Positions 8,728 through 16,218 of a stretch of DNA of 64,000 nucleotides are shown piece after piece. Position numbers and translations under genes: made by a program. Position 1 is the first letter of the stretch. Every line of letters starts with the position of its first letter. The DNA is taken from contig NZ_CP016288.1 in NCBI RefSeq assembly GCF_001679785.1, positions 124,001 to 188,000 on the forward strand, read 5' to 3'. The DNA is from Rhizobium leguminosarum. Its GTDB lineage: Bacteria > Pseudomonadota > Alphaproteobacteria > Rhizobiales > Rhizobiaceae. A model generated the notes under the pieces. The model was given only the letters and a program-made list of their open reading frames with translations, was not told where the DNA came from and made no database searches.

Positions 8728-9186
8728 TCAATCGCGTAGGCGCGACCATTTATCCGGCATCCAACGATATTGGATCTGTTCACGATCGCCCAGAATGCGG
8801 GCCAGGCGCACCGCTGTGCCGCCTTTGATCAACACTGAACCGGCATCGGCCCCAGACCGGGCGTCATAGATTCGGCAGACGAAATTGGGCAATTCCTTCT
8901 GTATCCTCGGAAATGAGTAGCATGACGTGACCTGATAGCGGTTGGCACCACGGCCGATTGTTCGCCCCGTCTCCTGGACAGGGCCGAGGCGCTGGCGTCC
9001 GAATTGGCTGCCATACTCAAGCTGGCACTCGACGATATTGCTGGCATAGGCCCTGCAAGCTGCGAGACTGAGATACGCAAACGGGGCTGATAGCAGCGGT
9101 CGCGGTGAGCGTGCAAGGTCGCCGCCACATCCCGACAACAGGAGCATTATTGCCAGAGAACCCGATCGCGTTTTGGAAATCCGCAT
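8728..9186 (-). CDS. T4SS-linked lipoprotein of unknown function
   Basis: The 152-aa protein starts with MRISKTRSGSLAIMLLLSGC, a lipoprotein signal peptide with the lipid-modified cysteine at residue 20. The mature domain holds several cysteines (AACRAY, VECQLEYG, TSCYSF, FVCRIYD), so disulphides in the periplasm are likely. I do not recognise the family. It lies 11 nt downstream of the zinc-ribbon gene and 137 nt upstream of virB1, on the same strand. The shared operator motif suggests that it is expressed with the virB operon and may be an accessory or exclusion factor. Confidence 0.65.
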   Translation of the reverse strand: MRISKTRSGSLAIMLLLSGCGGDLARSPRPLLSAPFAYLSLAACRAYASNIVECQLEYGSQFGRQRLGPVQETGRTIGRGANRYQVTSCYSFPRIQKELPNFVCRIYDARSGADAGSVLIKGGTAVRLARILGDREQIQYRWMPDKWSRLRD

Positions 9187-9197
9187 TGCGTTGCTTT

Positions 9198-9986
9198 CTA
9201 ATTTTCTTGTCGATATCCGGCATGGGCAAGGGTTTCGAGAAAGAGGTCACGGGCAAGCTGGCAATAGGGTGATGATGGCTGTGCCAAGTGAAGCTGCGTC
9301 AGGACCAGTCCGAGATCCGAAATGGTTGCCACAACGTCCTCAAGATCGTCATTGAAAGCGTCACGGAACATTTCTCGGCCTTCATGGCCCTTGACGAGAA
9401 TGGCGTAGTCGTTACGCGCAATGCTGTGCCATAATTCGACCGTACCGGTTTCGCCGCCTGCGCTTTCCGCATCGCAAATGAGCATCAGCGCGTAGTCTGG
9501 ATGTGGCAGGCCGCTTTCCTCGATTGACGTGCCGCCATGGAATTCCATCAACACGACCCGCGATGCGAAGAGCAGCATCCTTTCGTTGGCAAGCAAACCT
9601 TTTTGCCCCAGTCGGACGAAGCCATTCATGGCGGCAGAGCGGATAGCGGCAGGTGACAGATTTTCCCCGCAATGCTCGCAGACCGATAGCAAGCGATCGT
9701 TCCTGAACTCGAACGCGCTGTGAAAGCGGTTGACGATGAACTGCTCGATATTCTTCGTTCGACCACCGAGTGAATCGACGAATGCGAACGCATCAAGCGG
9801 TGTCCATGCCCGCTTCAGAACATCGTTCTCAAAGCCGTCGGCAACGTTGACGAGGCTCGATGGTCCGACGACAATGCCGACGGACCGGGTCTGTGCGCCG
9901 CAGCCCAGGCAATCACTGGATATCGGAACTTTGTACCATTCCTTTGTCAGCAGGGATCGATTGTGTGTCAGATGCAGACCCGGTTG
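9198..9986 (-). CDS. zinc-ribbon protein of unknown function, start unclear
   Basis: The frame is open from 9986 to the stop at 9198, up to about 260 codons, but has no ATG or GTG near its 5' end. The first in-frame TTG is at 9692, inside conserved-looking sequence. The region upstream of 9692 is clearly coding-like: it contains [10 protein letters not shown], which pairs with [10 protein letters not shown] downstream to give two CxxC knuckles about 90 residues apart, a probable zinc site. Either a CTG near 9971-9977 is used or a frameshift separates the true start. The rest (for example [19 protein letters not shown]) is not recognised. Its position suggests a T4SS accessory role. Confidence 0.55.
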   Translation of the reverse strand, partial: QPGLHLTHNRSLLTKEWYKVPISSDCLGCGAQTRSVGIVVGPSSLVNVADGFENDVLKRAWTPLDAFAFVDSLGGRTKNIEQFIVNRFHSAFEFRNDRLLSVCEHCGENLSPAAIRSAAMNGFVRLGQKGLLANERMLLFASRVVLMEFHGGTSIEESGLPHPDYALMLICDAESAGGETGTVELWHSIARNDYAILVKGHEGREMFRDAFNDDLEDVVATISDLGLVLTQLHLAQPSSPYCQLARDLFLETLAHAGYRQEN

Positions 9987-10339
9987 TTAACAGCGTAGAG
10001 GCCGCGCAGTGGTGTTCCGATCTCCCTTGACCTTCCCCCTCGCGCCGAGAGCTATACTTATACTCCAGTATAATATTTTATCAACCAGACGAGGACGCCT
10101 TAGGCTTCAAATGCTGCGGAGACGACCTGCCGCAACATCCGACGCATGTGAGAATATGCGGAGATTGGCCGTTATTTGTGGTGTGCGACAGACCCTGGCG
10201 CCGCCGTTGCCGTCGTGGCGGATATCGGCACTGGTCGATCCAAAGAAGCTGTCCATTGCTTCGATGAATCGGATCAAGGACCGCCGACGGTTGCGTGGAC
10301 CTCGCAAGCCCAAAAATGGCACCTGCCGCAAGGCTGCTG
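9987..10339. other. intergenic region, no gene seen
   Basis: No frame here has a convincing start, codon bias or recognisable product. The only clear element is the palindromic operator-like site at 10058-10073. The right end grades into the duplicated leader described separately. Confidence 0.6.
10058..10073. promoter_or_regulatory. palindromic operator TTATACT-N2-AGTATAA
   Basis: Seven-base arms are perfect inverted repeats around a two-base centre. It is the most symmetrical of three related sites in the virB region and lies just upstream of the two-gene accessory unit that reads leftward from about 9986. Confidence 0.6.
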
Positions 10340-11273
10340 CGCAATTCAATACGAAATGACGTTGTGGGTGCGACGTTTTAGCCTCTTGAGAATTCAACGC
10401 TGTCTTGTAAATGACATCGGAACTATCGTTAACCTAGAAATTTTTACTGCCATATAACTTTACCCCATTTGATTTTGATTGAGCATTCTGAGGGGCGGCA
10501 AATGTATCAATTTAATGCTTCGTTATTTATCGGCTTTTTGGCAATAAATGCCCCAACCGAGGCATATGGCGTTTGCTGGCGGGCGTAATGTTATGCGCAC
10601 GCTTTTAATCGCAATCCTTCTGTTGGTGCTCTTACCGACCTTGGCTCTTTTCGGCTTTATCTTGTCCAGAGACGTCTTTTACGTCGTAGACGATTATCGT
10701 TACCGGCTCACAGTCAACTTTATGGTCGATGGTAAGCCGTTGTCGGCCAGTGGTGTGGTACAGGAGATCATCCACAAGCCGCCTTGCATTCTGTTGGAAC
10801 AGACATGTGGGCGTGTGGCGATAAAAGGCGACGCGATCCCCGTGCCGTTTCCCAACGGCAAAGTGGCGTTTGTTCTTCTTCAAGTGGTTGACGGTCACAG
10901 AATTACGAACGGTGAGTACGCTAGCCATGCTCTGCCTACTGGGGCGCCGACCGGTAAAATGAGCGCGCCGCTGCATCAGGAATTCGAGGTTAGCGCCGTC
11001 TCGCTCCCAAACATTGTCTATTTTGCGAACACGAGTGATCCATACTCAATGACCATCATCGATCCAGAGAACATCGACCAGACCGGCGGCCCGGGCGCAA
11101 AATACTTGGATGCCACCATTTCGGCGACCGACGAGCCCGTCACACGCGTCATCAGCAAATACCTTCCCTGGGTCTCTACTTTCAAATCCCGTCTCGATCC
11201 CGCCCAAACGGACTTTTCCCGATACGTGCAAATGCAAAACCTAGCCGGTTATCTGAGGAGAGATGACCTATGA
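10340..11273 (+). repeat. duplicated segment, copy 1 (leader plus putative immunity gene)
   Basis: This segment matches 12610-13543 at a constant offset of 2270 bp over most of its length. It covers about 225 bp of non-coding leader (both copies hold GGGTGCGACGTTTTAGCC and GATTGAGCATTCTGAGGGG) and the whole gene. The first 50 codons are nearly identical and the periplasmic part is diverged, so duplication was followed by divergence of the exposed domain. Confidence 0.85.
10566..11273 (+). CDS. membrane-anchored protein, putative immunity paralog 1
   Basis: The start is placed at ATG 10566, the same position as in the intact copy at 12836 (an earlier ATG at 10548 is not conserved). The 235-aa product has one N-terminal membrane segment (LLIAILLLVLLPTLALFGFIL) and then about 200 periplasmic residues. 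It shares YRLTVNFMVDGKPLSASGVV, a Cys pair near residues 76-82, FPNGKVAFVLLQVVD and DEPVTRVISKYLPW with its paralogs. Its stop overlaps an ATG (ATGA) that opens a 12-codon effector stub. I infer immunity to the secreted lipase from the fixed gene order; no family is recognised. Confidence 0.7.
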   Translation: MAFAGGRNVMRTLLIAILLLVLLPTLALFGFILSRDVFYVVDDYRYRLTVNFMVDGKPLSASGVVQEIIHKPPCILLEQTCGRVAIKGDAIPVPFPNGKVAFVLLQVVDGHRITNGEYASHALPTGAPTGKMSAPLHQEFEVSAVSLPNIVYFANTSDPYSMTIIDPENIDQTGGPGAKYLDATISATDEPVTRVISKYLPWVSTFKSRLDPAQTDFSRYVQMQNLAGYLRRDDL

Positions 11274-11308
11274 CGGATGACCTCACGCACCTGTTTTTCG
11301 CAGTATAG
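11270..11308 (+). pseudogene. 5' stub of a lost effector gene (first copy)
   Basis: The ATG overlapping the upstream stop opens MTDDLTHLFFAV and then TAG. The first five residues equal those of the intact effector at 13540 (MTDDL), and the ATGA overlap is the same. The rest of the effector is gone. This looks like a remnant left after deletion of the toxin-like gene while its upstream partner was kept. Confidence 0.6.
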
Positions 11309-11372
11309 GGCCTTGGCACGAATAGGAGTTGGTTGATGAGAATATTGGCTTTGGTTGAAAGAACGTAAGCAT

Positions 11373-12077
11373 ATGAAGAGGCTCTCAAAATCACTGATCA
11401 TCGTAGCCTTGATTATTATGGTGATCGTGATCCTTGTCCTCTTCCAAAGCAACGCTGCTATAGTTGACCAATTTAAATATCGCATTGAAGCGACATTCGA
11501 GGAGAACGGAGCGACCATCACCGCTTCTGGTGTCATCAGCATTGTCCAACGGCGTGATTTCGTTTGTCTTGGGATTTGCAGCATAGTCACTTCGGTTAAA
11601 GGTCAGGCAACTCGCGTCAACTTTTCGAACGGAAAATCGCTGTTCGTCTTGCTCGGTACTGCTGATCACTCGTTTAGAGCGGGAACGATGCCTTACCAAG
11701 CGCTAAAGCCCCGTCCCCCGCACAAAAAAATAAGCGAACTTCCCCATGATCCTGTGATCGTGCCGCCCGAGTATGTTCCTACCATAATCTACTTCAACGA
11801 CACGTCGGATCCGGTAAGCGCGGTGATCGCAACGCCGGAGAACCTCTCGGCTCTGGTTGAACTGGGCGCGAGATTGGTGAGCATCTCGGTGAAGCTGACC
11901 GATGATCCCGTCACGACTGGGATCGACCGATTGCTCCCCTGGCTTAGCAAAGAAGGAGTCATTCAAAACTCAAACGCGAACATATCCATGTCACACTACC
12001 TCTATCCAGAATCGGACAACAATTCCAAGACATTGCAATCCGCTTATCCACGTTTTCTCGAAAGGAATGATTGGTAA
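11373..12077 (+). CDS. membrane-anchored protein, putative immunity paralog 2
   Basis: The ATG at 11373 (MKRLSKSLIIVALIIM) gives 234 aa; a TTG six codons upstream is less likely. It has the same architecture as the flanking paralogs: a single N-terminal membrane helix, then FKYRIEATFEENGATITASG, a Cys pair, VNFSNGKSLFVLLGTAD, PTIIYFNDTSDPVSAVI and DDPVTTGIDRLLPWLS. It is the most diverged of the three, so it derives from an older duplication. It overlaps by one base (TAATG) the stub of a second effector copy. Confidence 0.7.
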   Translation: MKRLSKSLIIVALIIMVIVILVLFQSNAAIVDQFKYRIEATFEENGATITASGVISIVQRRDFVCLGICSIVTSVKGQATRVNFSNGKSLFVLLGTADHSFRAGTMPYQALKPRPPHKKISELPHDPVIVPPEYVPTIIYFNDTSDPVSAVIATPENLSALVELGARLVSISVKLTDDPVTTGIDRLLPWLSKEGVIQNSNANISMSHYLYPESDNNSKTLQSAYPRFLERNDW

Positions 12078-12136
12078 TGGACCCAGATTTAATGGATGCT
12101 ATTCTTGCAATGAATGCCTATGATGCCAGCCGCTGA
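12077..12136 (+). pseudogene. 5' stub of a lost effector gene (second copy)
   Basis: The reading frame MDPDLMDAILAMNAYDASR followed by TGA matches the intact effector N-terminus (MTDDLMNAILAMNAYDFGP) at 13 of the first 16 residues. The match stops sharply after AYD, where antirestriction-like sequence on the other strand begins. This is strong evidence that a full effector gene once followed immunity paralog 2 and was cut by a rearrangement. Confidence 0.75.
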
Positions 12137-12138
12137 GC

Positions 12139-12290
12139 CTCTCCAGAATGGGTTCAATGGAAGTTCCTCGCCTTCACCCTTGCACACGCTGGCACCCAAC
12201 TCCTGCGCCTGCTTGAACGTCATCCAGATCGGCGCGGACCCGCGCCTGAACCCTTGGCCAGCGCCGAGCATCCAACAGAAAAACCCGCCG
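12139..12290 (-). pseudogene. fragment of an ArdC-type antirestriction protein
   Basis: Read on the minus strand the frame contains WMTFKQAQELGASVCKGE, preceded by a segment resembling the GF(x)SPxWMTFKQA motif of the N-terminal ssDNA-binding domain of ArdC-like proteins. There is no start, no metalloprotease part, and the frame breaks after 50-60 codons. It is a short relic of a plasmid antirestriction gene, placed exactly where the second effector stub ends. Confidence 0.6.
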
Positions 12291-12609
12291 CAGGTGGGTT
12301 GAACGATCGACCGAAAGAACGGTGCTCCAAAGCCTCACTGCCGTACACGGCGGCTTGGGTTCGACAACGCGGAAGGCGAGACCAGCGCAGCGGCTCGCCG
12401 CATGGAGCGGGCCGGAGGATCTGAGGCTATTGGGAAAAGCCCGGTTCGTCGGTGTAAGCTGGAGAGAAGGTTTCCTGCGCGCAATAGTGCGGCAAGCAAG
12501 TCGGCGTCTGAAAACGAGGCGCCAGTTCTGTCAGGTACTTTTGCTCGCAAGCCCAAAACAGGAAAATACCCGCCCAGCCGAAAACGGCAGCGGTCGCAAG
12601 ACTGCTGCG
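12291..12609. other. intergenic region, no gene seen
   Basis: No start or product is convincing here. The right part shows partial similarity to the sequence before the first duplicated segment (both carry CTCGCAAGCCCAAAA near 10301 and 12544), with an insertion or deletion of about 30 bp between them. Confidence 0.5.
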
Positions 12610-13543
12610 CGAAATGGATACGAAATGCGCGTTTTGGGTGCGACGTTTTAGCCTTTTGAGAATTCAACGTTATCTTGTAAATGTCATCGGCACTATCGTA
12701 CGCCTAGAAAGTTTTACTACGATATAACTTTAGCCATTTGATTTCGATTGAGCATTCTGAGGGGGCTGCAATTGTATCAACTTAATGATTCGTTATTTGT
12801 CGGCTTTTTGACAGTAAATACCCCGACCGAGGCATATGGCATTCGCTGGTGGGCGTAACATTATGCGCACGCTTATAATCGCAATCCTTCTTTTAGTACT
12901 CTTACCGACCTTGGCTCTTTTTGGCTTTATCTTGTCTAGAGACGTCTTTTACGTCGTAGACGACTATCGTTACCGGCTCACAGTCAACTTTATGGTCGAT
13001 GGCAAGCCATTGTCGGCCAGAGGTGTGGTTGAGGAGACAGTTCATCGACCGCCGTGCATCATGACCGAAACAAATTGCGGCCACATAGCAATAAAAGGCG
13101 ATGCGGTTCCAGTCACATTTCCCAATGGAAAAACCGTATTCGTACTTCTGCAAGTCATCGACACAGATAGAGCCTCAATAGGCGTCACTCCAAGCAGGGC
13201 CCTGCCAAATACATCTCCAACTGGAAAAATGAATGTGTGGATGCGCCGCGAGTTTGCGGTAAGCACTCTTTTGCTGCCTACGATTGTCTATTTTCCCGAC
13301 CCCCGCGATCCATACTCGGTGATCCTCACCAACCCAGACCGAATTTCAGAGATCGGTGGCCCCACAGCAGCCTACGTGAACGCTACTGTAATGGTCACTG
13401 ACGAGCCTGTTACACGGAATGTTGAAAGCTACCTCCCGTGGATCAACACTTTCAATAGCAACTTAGACGTCAAGAAAGTGGAATTCTTCCGATACGAGCT
13501 AATGAAAAACCTCGTTAGTTATTTAAGAAGGGATGATTTATGA
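12610..13543 (+). repeat. duplicated segment, copy 2 (leader plus putative immunity gene)
   Basis: This is the partner of 10340-11273 at an offset of 2270 bp. Leader similarity remains high although it is non-coding, including a block around TTGTAAATG and TATCG that could form a weak promoter. The conservation suggests that leader regulation is retained. Confidence 0.85.
12836..13543 (+). CDS. membrane-anchored protein, putative cognate immunity protein
   Basis: This 235-aa protein is the direct upstream partner of the intact lipase-like effector and overlaps it by four bases (ATGA), so both are made from one message. It has an N-terminal membrane helix (LIIAILLLVLLPTLALFGFIL) and a periplasmic domain with the Cys pair (PPCIMTETNCGH). 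The first 50 residues are nearly identical to paralog 1, while the region from about 75 to 200 differs much more. That pattern fits an anchor that stays fixed while the effector-binding face changes. The immunity role is inferred. Confidence 0.72.
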   Translation: MAFAGGRNIMRTLIIAILLLVLLPTLALFGFILSRDVFYVVDDYRYRLTVNFMVDGKPLSARGVVEETVHRPPCIMTETNCGHIAIKGDAVPVTFPNGKTVFVLLQVIDTDRASIGVTPSRALPNTSPTGKMNVWMRREFAVSTLLLPTIVYFPDPRDPYSVILTNPDRISEIGGPTAAYVNATVMVTDEPVTRNVESYLPWINTFNSNLDVKKVEFFRYELMKNLVSYLRRDDL

Positions 13544-16152
13544 CCGATGACTTAATGAACGCAATACTTGCAATGAATGCGTATGACTTTGGCCCCAATG
13601 CTTCACTTGACGGAACCACCTACACTTACATCGGAAACTGGAAAATTAACTCGTTTGCCGATCCCAATAACAACAATTTTATGGCGGTATCCTATTGGGA
13701 TGGCCTGAGCTACGAGATATCGTATCGAGGTACAACCGACATTCTCGGGACTGACATTCTCGACGGAGATTTCTGGAACGGCTGGATGATCGGCGGCGGC
13801 TCTCAGGACGCAGCTGACGTCAATTCGGCAATTACATTCTATCAATCGATACTGACAAAGGTCACCGCCAATGGTGGCACAAGCGCGGATATCACTCTGA
13901 CCGGACACTCTCTCGGCGGCGGCCTAACAGGGCTCGTTGGATCGATTTACGGCGTTAAGGGCTATCTGTTCGATAACATGCCGTTTGAACTCGCCGCGGC
14001 AAATGCCTACGCAGACTCTGTCGGAACTGCATACAATTCCGACCTCGCGGCATTTATTTATGGCACCTCCACTCCCACACCGAACGATGAATCAAAATTG
14101 TCAGCCTACGCTACAGTGGGGGAGGCACTGACTTTTCTGCGCAATACTGGCGGACAATCCCTGCCCGTAACAGGACTCGATTCAGGCGCCACGGAAGAGT
14201 TGAGTTCTGTTCAACTTCACAGCATGGCGCTAGAGACGATGCTCCTATATGCGTCTGACAACAACATCACCGATTGGTCAGCTATCGCGCCTTATTTCTT
14301 CCCGGAGCTATGGGACGATGACGTAGCGAACGCGGCCGGTGTAGGAGCCTACAAAACGGCAAATGGTCTTGCCTCGACGGCGCTGCAAGAGATGATCGCA
14401 TATTCGGCGCTCGACGAAGGAACAATGCTCTACGGAGACGTTGCCATCAAAAGCATGTTTGATGATGCTGGAGACCTCGCCGGCTTGGTTCCGGCAAACA
14501 TCGCAGACCTCTCCCTCGACAGCAATATCAACGGGCTGATGTATCAAGACCTCTCCCAGATCGCGGTCCAATATAGCGGTCAGCTCGCGGCGGAGAAGTC
14601 GACGGACGCAGCCCTGGGCCTCGGCGTGGTACATTCCGGTTCCAACGTGTTCAGCGTCGATCTGACCCCAGATAAATGGTCGACCGGCCAAACAGAAACT
14701 CCTGTCGCGCCAAATATCGTGGGTGCCAGAAACGCTGTCATCGACGCGATCATGAGCGTTGTGGGAACGCCTACTCCTGCTGAGTCCAACCAGGATGGTT
14801 TCACTGAGCTCTTTAAGGGTTCCGGAACCGCTTTGATCTCTGGCATAACCGAGATCAAGGCAAGCGCAACGGGGGGCGTTACGCTTGATGCCACCGATTC
14901 TGCGCTGACTTACTCCGGAACTGCCGGCGGCGCCCTCCTTATCGGCTCTCCCAGTGGCAACACGACGTTCGCAGGTGGGGGCGGCACCAATATCATGGTC
15001 GGCCAGGCCTCGGACAACTTTGACGTTGCGGTCGGCAATAACATCATCCTCGAAGCGAACGGCGGCACCGCGACCCTGGACTCTTCCACCGTGTCGGATA
15101 CCGCCGGCTCAACCAACTGGAATTTGGTTGAAGGGAAGCTCGACAGCCCGGAGAACTTTGTATTCAACTCCGCTAATCTTGCTCCGCTTACGATTGTCTA
15201 CGGCGCCAACGGGTCCGATGGCTTCGACTTCGAGGCGGGGACTGACAAGAGTGTCGGCGTTTTCCTTCTCCAAATGAACGATATCAACCAGACCAACTTC
15301 TTGTCTCTCGATCCCGAGAAGATCAATGCCTATCTTGACGCCCACCTGATGAACCCTAACAATTCGGGTTACGGAGGTCAGTTTGACAACAAGATTGTCA
15401 TTATCAATCCGACAGCCACGGATATCCTCAAATACAATGGCGAAGTCATCAATGATCCGTCCAAATACGTTTCGATGACGGACGCCGGGCAATCGCACTA
15501 CGCGGCATACAACCCCAATATAAGCGGCTCGGTTCGACGCGTTGATCCGAATAACCACCTGAAGATGGTGGGTGACGTCAATGCCAGCACCGGGATCAAG
15601 GCGGTCTTCACCGACGCAATCGAGAAGGACAATTTTACCGACCAATACTACGGACTTGAGTCAGCAGGTAATGATGTCACGCTCAGCGCGTACAATCCGT
15701 CGTATGACCCGGATACCGAAGACTACTTCGCGCCTCAAACGAGACTGACCCTTTCGGCACTGACGGCAGAGGACGACGCCTCCGACTATGACGCAGAGTC
15801 ATGGGACAACAAGACAGGCACCGTGACGACTCACTACATAGTTGCCGACGGAGATCTATCGTTGATCGGCTTCAACGTTGGTGATTTCGGGATCAACCTC
15901 GCCAACAACTCCACCCAGATGGAGGAACAGCGGCATAACGAGCTGTTCTCGGTGTCGGAATGGTCGACAGCCAATGTCGGCACGGCCAACGGAATGCCGA
16001 CAATCAGAGGCATTGAGCCCGCCTCCCTCGGCGCGAGCCTTGAATCCTCCGACGAAACTTGGCAGTCACCCTATAACATTGTCGGCGACTCATCGCTGCT
16101 TACCAACTACAGGCCGACATTGGCGGCCTCGGACTTTATGCTTGCAGCCTGA
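13540..16152 (+). CDS. type I-secreted lipase-like effector, 870 aa
   Basis: There is no N-terminal signal peptide. Residues about 1-200 look like a class-3-type alpha/beta hydrolase, with the nucleophile elbow GHSLGGG (122-128, Ser124). A long middle region follows. Residues about 470-530 are Gly/Asn/Asp-rich, with GGGGTNIMVG resembling one RTX-type turn. The end (RPTLAASDFMLAA) is short, hydrophobic and Ala-rich, as expected for an uncleaved type I secretion signal. The two genes downstream encode a type I transporter, which supports export. The likely activity is hydrolysis of lipids or phospholipids of other cells; the immunity-like gene upstream suggests a toxin. The substrate and the Asp/His of the triad are not assigned. 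Confidence 0.75.
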   Translation: MTDDLMNAILAMNAYDFGPNASLDGTTYTYIGNWKINSFADPNNNNFMAVSYWDGLSYEISYRGTTDILGTDILDGDFWNGWMIGGGSQDAADVNSAITFYQSILTKVTANGGTSADITLTGHSLGGGLTGLVGSIYGVKGYLFDNMPFELAAANAYADSVGTAYNSDLAAFIYGTSTPTPNDESKLSAYATVGEALTFLRNTGGQSLPVTGLDSGATEELSSVQLHSMALETMLLYASDNNITDWSAIAPYFFPELWDDDVANAAGVGAYKTANGLASTALQEMIAYSALDEGTMLYGDVAIKSMFDDAGDLAGLVPANIADLSLDSNINGLMYQDLSQIAVQYSGQLAAEKSTDAALGLGVVHSGSNVFSVDLTPDKWSTGQTETPVAPNIVGARNAVIDAIMSVVGTPTPAESNQDGFTELFKGSGTALISGITEIKASATGGVTLDATDSALTYSGTAGGALLIGSPSGNTTFAGGGGTNIMVGQASDNFDVAVGNNIILEANGGTATLDSSTVSDTAGSTNWNLVEGKLDSPENFVFNSANLAPLTIVYGANGSDGFDFEAGTDKSVGVFLLQMNDINQTNFLSLDPEKINAYLDAHLMNPNNSGYGGQFDNKIVIINPTATDILKYNGEVINDPSKYVSMTDAGQSHYAAYNPNISGSVRRVDPNNHLKMVGDVNASTGIKAVFTDAIEKDNFTDQYYGLESAGNDVTLSAYNPSYDPDTEDYFAPQTRLTLSALTAEDDASDYDAESWDNKTGTVTTHYIVADGDLSLIGFNVGDFGINLANNSTQMEEQRHNELFSVSEWSTANVGTANGMPTIRGIEPASLGASLESSDETWQSPYNIVGDSSLLTNYRPTLAASDFMLAA

Positions 16153-16167
16153 CAACCTGTGACGAAG

Positions 16168-16194
16168 GAACCGGCGTGGTGAACGCGCCGGTTC
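16168..16194 (+). terminator. hairpin between effector and transporter genes
   Basis: Nine-base arms GAACCGGCG and CGCCGGTTC flank a nine-base loop, 15 nt after the effector stop. The T-run after it is weak (TTCTGCTTCC), so it may be a leaky terminator or an mRNA-stabilising hairpin that gives more effector than transporter, as known for other type I systems. Confidence 0.55.
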
Positions 16195-16218
16195 TGCTTC
16201 CTCCATCCCTGGGACGCC

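Noticed and set aside
10107..10397. Minus-strand frame starting MNSQEAKTSHP and its partner at 12335-12667
   Set aside because: The two frames agree only because the DNA is duplicated, and they diverge with frame breaks; no ribosome site or homology is seen.
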